Assembly: GCA_003171065.1 (NCBI GenBank)
Contig: PMXQ01000047.1
Coordinates: 3,587 to 63,514, forward strand
Reading direction: 5' to 3'
Length of the DNA: 59,928 bases
Source of the DNA: Chloroflexota bacterium
GTDB taxonomy: Bacteria > Chloroflexota > Limnocylindria > Limnocylindrales > CSP1-4
In this document: positions 37,649 to 46,702 of the stretch, one piece after another
How positions within the stretch are numbered: position 1 is the first letter of the stretch
Layout of the letters: every line of letters begins with the position of its first letter
Notes under the pieces: generated by a model
The model's database searches: none
Seen by the model: the letters and a program-made list of their open reading frames with translations, nothing else
What the model was told of the DNA's origin: nothing
Translations under genes and position numbers: made by a program

Positions 37649-38388
37649 GTTCGATGGATTACAGCGGGCCGGACCGGCGCCGGCCGGGGACGCCGGCTCG
37701 AAGCGGTGAGAAGACGACGATCCTTCTCGTCGACGACCATGCGCTCTTCCGGGTGGGAGTGCGCAACATCCTGGAACGAGAGCCCGGCTTCGACATCGTC
37801 GGCGAAGCGGACGATACGCGCGGCGCCTTCGACCTTTCGGTGCAACTCTCGCCGGACATCATCCTTATGGACCTCTCCCTGCCGGCTCCGGGCGGCATCG
37901 AGACGACACAGCGGATCAAGCGCGAACTGCCCTCGGCGGGCATCATCGTCCTGGCCGTCAACGAGGATGAGGACGCCCTTTTCGACGCCATCAAGGCGGG
38001 CGCTGCGGCCTTCATCCTCAAGGACGTCACCCCCGACGATCTCGTCGCGATCATCCGCCGCGTCGCCGCCGGCGAGTACCTGATCAACGACAAAGTCTTC
38101 GCCAAGCCAGCCGTCGCGAGCCGCGTTCTCAAGGAATTCCGTGAGCTGGCGATCTACGGCCAGGAGGCCGCTCCGATCTTCGCCCCGCTCTCTCCTCGCG
38201 AGGTCGAAATCCTCGACAACATCGCCCAGGGCATGACCAACAAGCAGGTCGCCTACGCCCTGTCGATCAGCGAGCAGACCGTCAAGAACCACATGTCCAG
38301 CATCCTGCGCAAGCTCAGCGTCAACGACCGAACCCAGGCCGTCGTCTACGCCATGCGCCAGGGCTGGATCAGAATGCCGGAGGACTGA
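37645..38388 (+). CDS. NarL/DegU-type response regulator
   Basis: ILLVDDHALFRVGVRNIL, IILMDLSLPAPGGIE, LSPREVEILDNIAQGMTNKQVAYALSISEQTVKNHMSSILRKL. Confidence 0.93.
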   Translation: MSSMDYSGPDRRRPGTPARSGEKTTILLVDDHALFRVGVRNILEREPGFDIVGEADDTRGAFDLSVQLSPDIILMDLSLPAPGGIETTQRIKRELPSAGIIVLAVNEDEDALFDAIKAGAAAFILKDVTPDDLVAIIRRVAAGEYLINDKVFAKPAVASRVLKEFRELAIYGQEAAPIFAPLSPREVEILDNIAQGMTNKQVAYALSISEQTVKNHMSSILRKLSVNDRTQAVVYAMRQGWIRMPED

Positions 38389-38395
38389 TCCCCCG

Positions 38396-39577
38396 GTGAC
38401 TGCCCCCGAGCCACTGCCACTCCCGCTGCTCGAGATCGCGGAGCGGGCCAGACGTGAGGTCGATCTCCTGACCCGGGAGATCGGCGAGATCGAGTTGCTC
38501 GTCCAGCAGGCTCGAACCGAGGCGACCCGCCACGAGACGAAGCGCGCGCAGTCGGCCGACAAGCTCAAGACCGCGGCCGGCTACAACCCCGACAGCGACG
38601 GAGCTCAGCAGACCGAGCAGCTGCTGGCTCTGACCAGGCGCTCCGCCATCATGGACGCGCAGGTCGACATCCTCGAGGGCAAGCTCAAGGTTCTGTCTCG
38701 CTTCCGCGAGAGCCTGCGGCGCTACAGCTCGGAGCTCGACCGGGCTTCGATGGGCGGCGCGATGCCCCAACACACGGCCGACAAGCTGGACTCGACCACG
38801 CCGCTCCCACCGGCGGTCTCGCGCTTGGTGATGGCCGCGCAGGAAGATCTGCGTAGGGACATCGCCCGGGCCATGCACGACGGCCCGGCCCAGAGCCTGA
38901 CCAACATCGTCCTGCAGGCCCAGATCGTGGAGCGGCTGCTCGACCGCGACCCAGCCCAGGCCAGGACGGAGATAGGGCAACTCGTCGGCATGGTCCAGCG
39001 GACTCTGGACGCGACCAAGGCGTTCATCTTCGACGTCCGGCCGATGGTCCTGGACGATCTCGGGCTCGTCCCCACACTGCGACGCGTAGCCCGCGACCGC
39101 GGCCGTCGCTCGCAGGTCCCGATCGAGTTCGAGTCGTACGGAACCGACCGGCGCCTGCCGATGGACGTGGAGAGCACCCTCTTCCGCATCATCGACGAGA
39201 CGATCACGGGGTTCCTCTCCTGTCACCCGGACCTGATCTCCATCAAGATCGAGTGGTCGGACCACAAGACAGAGGCCCACGTCGCAGCCAGGCGCGAAGG
39301 GGCCGAGCAGCTCGAAGAGGAGGAACCGGAGGAGGAGGCCAACGAGGAGAAGCGCGGCAAGGGCGGCGACCGCGAGATCCCCGAGGCGCTCCAGGTCATG
39401 ATCGACGAACAGCGCGCCGGCGCCGCCGCGGCCCGCAATACCAGGAAGCAATCCCAGGTCCTCGCCCTGCCGGCCTCCACATGGCGCGAGGTTCAGCAGC
39501 GGTCCGACACGATCGGGGTCGCGGCCGAGCTCGTCGACGACGGCCGTGAGCTCGTCCTGGTGCTGGCCGGTCGGTGA
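38396..39577 (+). CDS. DegS-like protein with HisKA_3 domain but degenerate ATPase domain
   Basis: DIARAMHDGPAQSLTNIVLQAQIVERLLDRDP retained; N/G boxes not recognisable, replaced by LEEEEPEEEANEEKRGKGGD-type linker and C-terminal ELVDDGRELVLVLAGR. Confidence 0.75.
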   Translation: MTAPEPLPLPLLEIAERARREVDLLTREIGEIELLVQQARTEATRHETKRAQSADKLKTAAGYNPDSDGAQQTEQLLALTRRSAIMDAQVDILEGKLKVLSRFRESLRRYSSELDRASMGGAMPQHTADKLDSTTPLPPAVSRLVMAAQEDLRRDIARAMHDGPAQSLTNIVLQAQIVERLLDRDPAQARTEIGQLVGMVQRTLDATKAFIFDVRPMVLDDLGLVPTLRRVARDRGRRSQVPIEFESYGTDRRLPMDVESTLFRIIDETITGFLSCHPDLISIKIEWSDHKTEAHVAARREGAEQLEEEEPEEEANEEKRGKGGDREIPEALQVMIDEQRAGAAAARNTRKQSQVLALPASTWREVQQRSDTIGVAAELVDDGRELVLVLAGR

Positions 39578-39756
39578 CCCGGGATCTCCTGGCCCGGATA
39601 CGCCGGTCAAGCGCCGCAGATCACCGTGCCGACGCGTGCAAGCGAAAGCGGCGAAGAGCACCGCAGCGGGCGCCCTCGGAATGGTTCGCGAGCGAGAGGC
39701 GAGGAAGCCAACACAGGAATGAGCCGGCTGACCGGACGGGACGCAGGCGGCGACCG

Positions 39757-39927
39757 GTGGATCCGGGCTCAGGCGACCGTTCCGCGAAATGCTCACGCCA
39801 GGCCGGCCAGGGGCTCGTTGAGTACGGGCTCATCCTCATTCTGGCGGTCATTGTGTGCGTCGCGTCGTTGCTCTTCTTCGGCGACGAGCTGTCGTCGCTG
39901 CTCAGCCTGATCGCGTCCGCCGTCTAG
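39757..39927 (+). CDS. Flp family type IVb pilin (first copy)
   Basis: RQAGQGLVEYGLILILAVIVCVASLLFFGDELSSLLSLIASAV; G/xxxxE-type processing motif; GTG start inferred. Confidence 0.75.
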   Translation: MDPGSGDRSAKCSRQAGQGLVEYGLILILAVIVCVASLLFFGDELSSLLSLIASAV

Positions 39928-40146
39928 GCTGGCGCGCTGGGCGCCGGCGCGGGACGCGCCTGGCGAGTGGTCCACAGACCGTTGCCCCTCGGCGCCAGGA
40001 CCGGCGACCGAGAGAGTCGCTGCGAGTGCGGAAAGGTGTACTCCGGACCGGTCCCATTACCATCTTGCTAGTGGCTCCGCCGATCCCGTTCTCTCAGAAT
40101 GCAGCGCATCCTCCCATTGGAGGGCCGTTCTCATCAGGAGGCCATC

Positions 40147-40287
40147 ATGCTTCTCCGGTCCAAGGGCCAGGGTCTTGCGGAGTACGCCCTGATTCTCGCG
40201 CTCATCGCCATCCTGGCAATCACCGCCCTGATCTTCCTCAGTGGCAACATCAACACGATCCTGAGCACAATCGGCCACGCTCTGTAG
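40147..40287 (+). CDS. Flp family type IVb pilin (second copy)
   Basis: MLLRSKGQGLAEYALILALIAILAITALIFLSGNINTILSTIGHAL. Confidence 0.88.
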   Translation: MLLRSKGQGLAEYALILALIAILAITALIFLSGNINTILSTIGHAL

Positions 40288-40309
40288 CCGCTGCTCTGCG
40301 ACAAACTAA

Positions 40310-40337
40310 GGGCCGCGCCTCTGGCGCGGCCCTTTTT
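40310..40337 (+). terminator. Rho-independent terminator after flp2
   Basis: GGGCCGCGCC-TCT-GGCGCGGCCC followed by TTTTT; perfect 10-bp stem. Confidence 0.92.
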
Positions 40338-40428
40338 CATGCCCTCTGAACACCGCCGACCACGCTCGAAACCCCTCGATCGGTGGCGTAATTGCGGAGA
40401 AACGTTCCTAGCCGGCCTAGCCCATTGG

Positions 40429-40434
40429 TATAGT
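40429..40434 (+). promoter_or_regulatory. Candidate extended -10 (TTGGTATAGT) upstream of cpaB
   Basis: TATAGT with TG one base upstream, in the intergenic gap after the flp2 terminator. Confidence 0.4.
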
Positions 40435-40463
40435 CGCGTTTAGGTACACTGCAAGGCTACTGT

Positions 40464-40479
40464 GGTGACTCTTGTCACA
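40464..40479. promoter_or_regulatory. CRP/FNR-like palindrome GGTGA-N6-TCACA
   Basis: GGTGACTCTTGTCACA, contains GTGAC-N4-GTCAC, 20 bp upstream of cpaB GTG. Confidence 0.5.
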
Positions 40480-40498
40480 AGCCCTCGGGAGAGACGTC

Positions 40499-41461
40499 GT
40501 GAAGCGATCAAATCGGCTCCTCATTCTGTTTGGGGTGTTCCTCGCGGTCCTTGCGATGGTCGGGGTGATCGTCGTCGCCGGTGGCAGCAGCTCCGGCGGC
40601 GGGGCGAAAGGCACGCCGACCCCCACACCGGAGCCGCAAGTCTCGGTCGTCATTGCCGCGACGGACATTGCCCTGGGCGACAAGATCACCGCGGAGATGG
40701 TCACAACTGAGGCCATGTCGGTCTCGGACCGCGACGCTCTCCAGGGGGACACCTATACGACGCCGGACCAGGTGATCGGCAAGATTGCCGGCGGCACCAT
40801 CACCAAGGGCAGCATTCTGTATGCCGACACGTCCTTCCTGCAGCCCGGAACGTTCGTCGCAGGCCAGGACCTGTCCTCCGGCATCGCCCCCGGGATGGTG
40901 GCGGTTTCCATGGAGGTCGACCAGGTCAACGGCGTCGGCGAGCTCCTCGTGCCGGGCGACCACGTTGACATCATCCTGTCCGTTTGGGTAAACGAGCTCA
41001 ACCTCGTGTACGTTGGAACGCCCACCGACAAGTTCAAGGTCACGCTTGGCACGGGGCAGGACGTGACCACGAAGACCGTCATCCAGAATCGCAAGATCCT
41101 GGTCACGCTTCTTCCCGCGCCCACAGCCGCTCAACCCGGCGCCAACACCGGTGCCTCTCCGACGCCAGTGCCCCAGGCAACCGCCCAGACGATCACCAAC
41201 ACCGGCGCCCACATGATCGTCGTGGTCGAGGTCAAGCCTGACGAGGCCGAGATCATGCGCTGGGCTCAGCGCGAAGAGAAGCTCGACCCGCAGAACTACA
41301 TCACCCTCGGCCTGGCTCTGCGCTCGGACCAGGACGACAACGCCCCTGACGTCACGACCCCTGGGATCACGCTCAAGCAGCTGGTGACGATCTACGGCGT
41401 TCTTCCGCCCGATCCGCGAGCGATCATTCCGGCCGACCTGGCCAAGGAGCTTTCCTGGTAA
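40499..41461 (+). CDS. cpaB: Flp pilus assembly protein CpaB (SAF domain)
   Basis: VKRSNRLLILFGVFLAVLAMVGVIVV..., VVIAATDIALGDKITAEMVTTEAM, GTITKGSILYADTSF, VPGDHVDIILS. Confidence 0.88.
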   Translation: MKRSNRLLILFGVFLAVLAMVGVIVVAGGSSSGGGAKGTPTPTPEPQVSVVIAATDIALGDKITAEMVTTEAMSVSDRDALQGDTYTTPDQVIGKIAGGTITKGSILYADTSFLQPGTFVAGQDLSSGIAPGMVAVSMEVDQVNGVGELLVPGDHVDIILSVWVNELNLVYVGTPTDKFKVTLGTGQDVTTKTVIQNRKILVTLLPAPTAAQPGANTGASPTPVPQATAQTITNTGAHMIVVVEVKPDEAEIMRWAQREEKLDPQNYITLGLALRSDQDDNAPDVTTPGITLKQLVTIYGVLPPDPRAIIPADLAKELSW

Positions 41462-41545
41462 CGCGCCCCGCCGCAACACGGCGAATGCGACAGCGAGAGG
41501 CCGAGCGATCGGCCTCTCCGCCACCTCTGGGGTAACCAACACCCA

Positions 41546-42775
41546 ATGGCAGACCGGATCAGGGTCCTCATCGTCGACGACATTCCGGAGACCCGCGACC
41601 ACCTCGCCAAGCTCCTGGGCTTCGAACCGGACATCGAGGTGGTGGGCGCGGCGTCTTCCGGAACCGAGGCGATCGCGCACGCGACGCAACTCCTGCCCGA
41701 CGTGATCCTGATGGACATCAACATGCCCGACATGGACGGCATCACCGCGACCGAGCGCCTCTCTTCGCAGGTCCCCAGCGCGGCTGTGGTGATGATGTCC
41801 GTTCAGGGAGAGGCCGACTATCTGCGTCGCTCGATGCTGGCCGGAGCCCGCGAGTTCCTGGTCAAGCCCTTCAGCAGCGACGAGCTGACGGCGTCAGTTC
41901 GGCAGGTCTACTCCCGCGAGAGGGAGAAGGCCGGACGGATCGTGGTGGCAGCGGCGCCGCGTGGCGCAGGGCCGGCCGAGCTCGGCTCCGTGGTGGCCGT
42001 CTTCAGCCCCAAGGGCGGAGTCGGCCGCACGACCATCGCCGTCAACCTGGCCGTCGTCGCCGCGACCGAGCTGAACAAGAAGGTCGTCCTCGTCGACGGC
42101 TCGTTCCAATTCGGCGACGTGGCCGTCCTGCTGAACCTCAACCCCAAAGACAAGTCAATGTTCGAGCTCGTGTCGGACCTCGAAGCCGGCGGCGACGTCG
42201 ACGCCGTGGACACCTACACGGTGACCCATTCGTCGGGACTCCACGTGGTCCTGGCCCCGCCTTCGCCGGAGATGGCCGACGCCATCACTCCTGCAGGCGT
42301 AAAGCACGTGGTCGAGGCGCTGCGGCAGCGGTACGAGCTTGTGGTCATCGATTGCGCAGCGTGGTTCAACGATACGACTCTGGGTATCCTTGATCTGGCG
42401 GACATTGTGCTGACGGTCCTGACGCTGGAGATCACCAGCATCAAGAACATCAGGCTCTTTCTCGAGGTGGCCGAGAAGCTCGGCTACGAGGACAAGGTCC
42501 GGCTCGTCCTGAACCGGGCCGACACGACGCTTGGGATCAGAGTGGCCGACGTAGAGCATTCGATCGGCCGGAAGGTTGACCACACCATCGTCAGCGACGG
42601 CCGCGCCGTCGTTTACGCGCTGAACCGGGGAGTACCGTTCGTTCTCAGCAACCGTGAGGCCCAGGTCTCCCAGGACGTTCTCCGTCTGGCAACGGCCATC
42701 ACAAGCAACCGAGAACCTCGCGAAGAGGATCACAAGTCGACCCAAAAAGGCAAGTCACTCTTCGCATGGAGATGA
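41546..42775 (+). CDS. cpaE: CpaE/TadZ-type: receiver domain fused to ParA/MinD-like ATPase
   Basis: RVLIVDDIPETRDHLAKLL, VILMDINMPDMDGI, EFLVKPFSSDEL; FSPKGGVGRTTIAVNLA deviant Walker A. Confidence 0.9.
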   Translation: MADRIRVLIVDDIPETRDHLAKLLGFEPDIEVVGAASSGTEAIAHATQLLPDVILMDINMPDMDGITATERLSSQVPSAAVVMMSVQGEADYLRRSMLAGAREFLVKPFSSDELTASVRQVYSREREKAGRIVVAAAPRGAGPAELGSVVAVFSPKGGVGRTTIAVNLAVVAATELNKKVVLVDGSFQFGDVAVLLNLNPKDKSMFELVSDLEAGGDVDAVDTYTVTHSSGLHVVLAPPSPEMADAITPAGVKHVVEALRQRYELVVIDCAAWFNDTTLGILDLADIVLTVLTLEITSIKNIRLFLEVAEKLGYEDKVRLVLNRADTTLGIRVADVEHSIGRKVDHTIVSDGRAVVYALNRGVPFVLSNREAQVSQDVLRLATAITSNREPREEDHKSTQKGKSLFAWR

Positions 42776-42803
42776 CCCTTCGGGCGAGCAAGGGGTGTAG
42801 GCG

Positions 42804-44201
42804 ATGTCCCTTCTGAAGCGAATCGAGAGCGCGCGACCGGGCGTGGCGCCAGGAGCGCCAGGCGGCGGGCCGAGCGCACCTCCCGGAACACCTGGAGTTC
42901 CCTCCGCACCCTCGGGTCAACGACTGCTCAATCAGGCTCCCGTTCGGGAATCCCTGCGAGAAGTCAAGTTCCGGATCCAGTCGCGGGTCATCCAGGACCT
43001 GGACCCCAAACTCGATCTGGCCAACCAGGTCGAGGTGCGCCGCCAGATCGAGGAGATCTTCGGACGGGTCATCGACGAGGAGGGCCTGGCTCTCACTCGC
43101 GCCGAGCGCGTTCGCATGCTCGAGCAGATCACGGACGAGATCATCGGCCTGGGGCCCATGGAGCCGCTGCTCCGCGACGAAACCGTGACCGAAATCATGG
43201 TCAATGGCCCGCGCCAGGTGTACATCGAGCGCGCCGGCCGGCTGGAACTCACCAACGTCGTCTTCCAGAACGACGACCACGTGATGCGCATCATCGATCG
43301 GATCATCGCCCCGATCGGCCGCCGCATCGACGAGTCGAGCCCGATGGTCGACGCGCGTCTGACGGACGGGTCCCGCGTCAACGCCATCATCCCGCCGCTG
43401 TCCCTGATCGGGCCGGTGATCACCGTCCGAAAGTTCTCCGCCTCGCCGTTCACCGTGGACGACCTGATCCGTTTCGGCACGTCGACACCCGAGATGTTCG
43501 ACTTCCTGCGCGCCTGCGTCGAAGCGCGCCTGAACATCTTCGTGTCGGGCGGCACCGGCTCGGGCAAGACCACCACCCTCAACGTCCTCTCCTCGTTCAT
43601 CCCGAACGACGAGCGCATCATCACCGTCGAGGACGCGGCCGAGCTGCAGCTCCGCCAGGAGCACGTGGTCACCCTCGAGTCGCGGCCACCGAACATCGAA
43701 GGCCGCGGCGCCGTCCCGATCCGCGAGCTCGTCCGCAACTGCCTCCGGATGCGGCCCGATCGAATCATCGTCGGCGAGTGCCGAGGCGGCGAGGCGCTGG
43801 ACATGCTCCAGGCTATGAACACCGGCCACGACGGCTCGATGTCCACCGGCCACGCCAACAGCCCGCGCGACATGCTCGCCCGACTCGAGACGATGGTGCT
43901 CATGGCCGGCGTCGACCTGCCTCTGCGAGCCATTCGGGAGCAGGTCTCCTCCGCCGTGGATCTCATCGTTCACCAGTCCCGCCTGAAGGACGGCACCCGC
44001 AGGATCGTGAACATCACCGAAGTCCAGGGCATGGAAGGCGATGTCATCGTCATGCAGGACGTCTTCGTCTGGGAACAGACTGGGGTCGTCGAGGGCAAGA
44101 TCCAGGGTCGCCTCCGCCCGACCGGCATCCGGCCCAAGTTTGTGGAGAAGTTCGAGGTCATGGGCATTCACCTGCCGCGCGGCCTGTTCGGCTTCGCGTA
44201 G
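42804..44201 (+). CDS. cpaF: CpaF/TadA pilus assembly ATPase
   Basis: LLRDETVTEIMVNGPRQVYIER, VSGGTGSGKTTTLNVLSSFIP, RIITVEDAAELQL, VGECRGGEALDMLQAMNTGHDGSMSTGHANS. Confidence 0.96.
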   Translation: MSLLKRIESARPGVAPGAPGGGPSAPPGTPGVPSAPSGQRLLNQAPVRESLREVKFRIQSRVIQDLDPKLDLANQVEVRRQIEEIFGRVIDEEGLALTRAERVRMLEQITDEIIGLGPMEPLLRDETVTEIMVNGPRQVYIERAGRLELTNVVFQNDDHVMRIIDRIIAPIGRRIDESSPMVDARLTDGSRVNAIIPPLSLIGPVITVRKFSASPFTVDDLIRFGTSTPEMFDFLRACVEARLNIFVSGGTGSGKTTTLNVLSSFIPNDERIITVEDAAELQLRQEHVVTLESRPPNIEGRGAVPIRELVRNCLRMRPDRIIVGECRGGEALDMLQAMNTGHDGSMSTGHANSPRDMLARLETMVLMAGVDLPLRAIREQVSSAVDLIVHQSRLKDGTRRIVNITEVQGMEGDVIVMQDVFVWEQTGVVEGKIQGRLRPTGIRPKFVEKFEVMGIHLPRGLFGFA

Positions 44202-44225
44202 AGGAACGGAGGCAGGGAGGCCGCT

Positions 44226-45233
44226 ATGGTCATCATCGTCGCGTTGATCCTCGCCATGGGGATCATGCTCGTCTTCATCGGTCTGGCGACATCCGGCGGC
44301 GGATCGGGGATCAGCGCCCGACTCGAGCGCTACACCGCCAGCAAGCCCGAGGCCTCCACCACGACCGTCCAGTCGGGCGTCGGAATCGGTGACGTGCTTG
44401 CACAAAGCGTCGCCCTGGCCCGCCTGAACAGGATCGTCGAGCAACGCGACTTCGGCGCGAACCTGGCGCGTGACATCGCCCGGGCCGATCTCAAGCTCAA
44501 ACCGGGCGAGTTCATCGCACTCTGGATCGGGTCCATCGTAGGCATCCCGTTCTTGTTCCTCTTCCTGGGCCTTATTCTGCAGCCGCTGGGGTCTCCGCTG
44601 GGGCTCCTGGCAGGGGCCGCCATCGGCGCCTGGCTGCCGCGGTACTGGCTGGGCCGCCGGCGCGCGTCACGCCTCAATGCCTTCAACAAGCAGCTACCCG
44701 ACACGATCACGCTGATCGCGAACGCCCTGCGCGCGGGCTCCTCGTTCCTGCAGGCCATCGAAATGGTCGTGCGCGAGGCCCAGCCCCCGGTGACCGTGGA
44801 GTTCGGTCGCGTGGTCCGCGAGGTAAACCTCGGCCTTGCCTTCGATGTCGCGCTTGAGAACATGGTCCGCCGCGTGCGCTCGGACGACCTGGAATTGATG
44901 GCCACGGCGATCACGATCCAGCATCAGGTCGGCGGCAACCTCGCCGAGATCCTCGATTCGATCGCCTTCACGATTCGTGAGCGCGTCAGGATCAAGGGCG
45001 AGATCAGGACCCTCACGGCCCAGCAGCGGATGTCTGGCTACGTGGTCGCCTTCCTGCCGATCGGCCTGGTGGGCGTCCTGTTCGTCATCGCTCCCAAGTT
45101 CATGGAGCCGATGTTCATGAACCCGCCCGGCATCATGAATCTGCCGGCTGGTCTCATCATCCTCATCTTCGCCGGAATCATGATGTTCATCGGGTTCATG
45201 ATCATCCGCAGCATCGTCAGCATCGAGGTCTGA
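44226..45233 (+). CDS. tadB: Type II secretion system F family protein (TadB)
   Basis: LNAFNKQLPDTITLIANALRAGSSFLQAIEMVVREAQPPVTVEFGRVVREVNLG. Confidence 0.92.
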   Translation: MVIIVALILAMGIMLVFIGLATSGGGSGISARLERYTASKPEASTTTVQSGVGIGDVLAQSVALARLNRIVEQRDFGANLARDIARADLKLKPGEFIALWIGSIVGIPFLFLFLGLILQPLGSPLGLLAGAAIGAWLPRYWLGRRRASRLNAFNKQLPDTITLIANALRAGSSFLQAIEMVVREAQPPVTVEFGRVVREVNLGLAFDVALENMVRRVRSDDLELMATAITIQHQVGGNLAEILDSIAFTIRERVRIKGEIRTLTAQQRMSGYVVAFLPIGLVGVLFVIAPKFMEPMFMNPPGIMNLPAGLIILIFAGIMMFIGFMIIRSIVSIEV

Positions 45234-45234
45234 A

Positions 45235-46188
45235 ATGGTGTACGTCCTCGCCGGTGTGGCGGGCCTCGGGATCTTCCTGATCTTCGTGGCTCTTGCCAGT
45301 GGTGGATCGGTCGACCCGGTGCAGGCCCGGCTAACTCAGCTGGGCAACGTCCAGGCTCGCAACCTAGAAGAGCTCGAGCTCCAGCAGCCCTTCGCCGAAC
45401 GCACCCTGCGCCCGCTCATCGCACGACTCTCGCGGACCGGCGGACGTCTGAGCAGCGCCTCATCCGCCGAAACAGCCGAGAAACGGCTTGCACTCGCGGG
45501 CAATCCGGGCGACATGCGCCTGGCCGACTGGATGGGCGTCAAGATGTTGGTCGGCATCGGCACGGGCACGGTCCTGTTCGTGCTCCTCGGCGTCCTGGCC
45601 GCGGGTGGCATCAGCGGCGTCGGGTCCATCGCCAAGGCGCTCTTCTTCGGGCTCATCGGCTTCTTCGTGGGTTACCTCGCGCCCGAGTTCTGGCTCGGCC
45701 GCAAGATCAAGGCCCGCCAGAAGATCATCCTCAAGATGATCCCGGACACGCTGGACCTGCTGACGATCTCCGTTCGCGCCGGTCTCGGCTTCGACGCCGC
45801 GCTGGCCAAGGTGGTCGAGAAGCTGCCCGGCCCGCTGACCGACGAGTTCCGCCGGGCCCTGGCCGAGGTGCGCGTGGGCAAGGCCCGACGCGAGGCTCTG
45901 CGCGACATGATTCCGCGGACCAACGTTCAGCCCCTCTCCAACTTCATCGGCGCGATCATCCAGGCCGAAACGCTGGGCGTCTCGATCTCCAAGGTGCTGC
46001 AGGTTCAGTCCGAGCAGCTCCGCATCGAGCGCCGCCAGCGAGCCGAAGAGATGGCCGCGAAGGCGCCGATCAAGATGCTCTTCCCGCTTGTGGGATGCAT
46101 CTTCCCGTCGCTCTTCGTCGTCATCCTCGGCCCGGCCATCATCTCGCTGGTGAAGACCTTCGCCGGCGGCGGCATTCCGACCAGGTGA
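45235..46188 (+). CDS. tadC: Type II secretion system F family protein (TadC)
   Basis: IPDTLDLLTISVRAGLGFDAALAKVVEKLPGPLTDEFRRALAEVRVG. Confidence 0.92.
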   Translation: MVYVLAGVAGLGIFLIFVALASGGSVDPVQARLTQLGNVQARNLEELELQQPFAERTLRPLIARLSRTGGRLSSASSAETAEKRLALAGNPGDMRLADWMGVKMLVGIGTGTVLFVLLGVLAAGGISGVGSIAKALFFGLIGFFVGYLAPEFWLGRKIKARQKIILKMIPDTLDLLTISVRAGLGFDAALAKVVEKLPGPLTDEFRRALAEVRVGKARREALRDMIPRTNVQPLSNFIGAIIQAETLGVSISKVLQVQSEQLRIERRQRAEEMAAKAPIKMLFPLVGCIFPSLFVVILGPAIISLVKTFAGGGIPTR

Positions 46189-46204
46189 GCGGAGCTCCGG
46201 GCAG

Positions 46205-46591
46205 GTGAGCAGGCCACTTCTGGTGGCCCGCAACACCAGCCGGGGAACCGTGCTGGCCGAGCGGCTCGAGGACGGTTCCTCTTTCTGGGCCAAGTTCATG
46301 GGCCTCATGGGTCGCTCGTCGCTTCCGCGAGGAGACGGACTGTGGCTACCCGGCGAGAACGGCATCCACATGCTGTTCATGCGTTTCGCGATCGACGTCG
46401 TCTTCGTTTCACCGCCGGCGGGCAGGCGCGATGGGCCGCGCCGGGTCCTGTCACTGCATCGGGCCGTGCCGCCGTGGCGCGGAGTTGTGTGGCGTGTGGG
46501 CGGCGCAAAGGGAGTCCTGGAGCTGCCGCCCGGCACGATCGACCAATCGGACACGGCCGTGGGCGACGAGATAGCGATCGAGCCCCGATAG
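46205..46591 (+). CDS. DUF192 domain-containing protein
   Basis: FWAKFMGLMGRSSLPRGDGLWLPGENGIHMLFMRFAIDVVFVS. Confidence 0.88.
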   Translation: MSRPLLVARNTSRGTVLAERLEDGSSFWAKFMGLMGRSSLPRGDGLWLPGENGIHMLFMRFAIDVVFVSPPAGRRDGPRRVLSLHRAVPPWRGVVWRVGGAKGVLELPPGTIDQSDTAVGDEIAIEPR

Positions 46592-46702
46592 GCACCGCGG
46601 AGGACGCGGCCGTGGACGCGGCCGTGGCCGCCCCAGCGGCGGCCGCCGGTCAGATAAGGGCGAAGTACGTGGCGCGTAAGCAGCCTGCACTAGCTTCCCG
46701 AC

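Noticed and set aside
42699-44444. 581-aa minus-strand ORF
   Set aside because: Antisense to cpaF and part of tadB.
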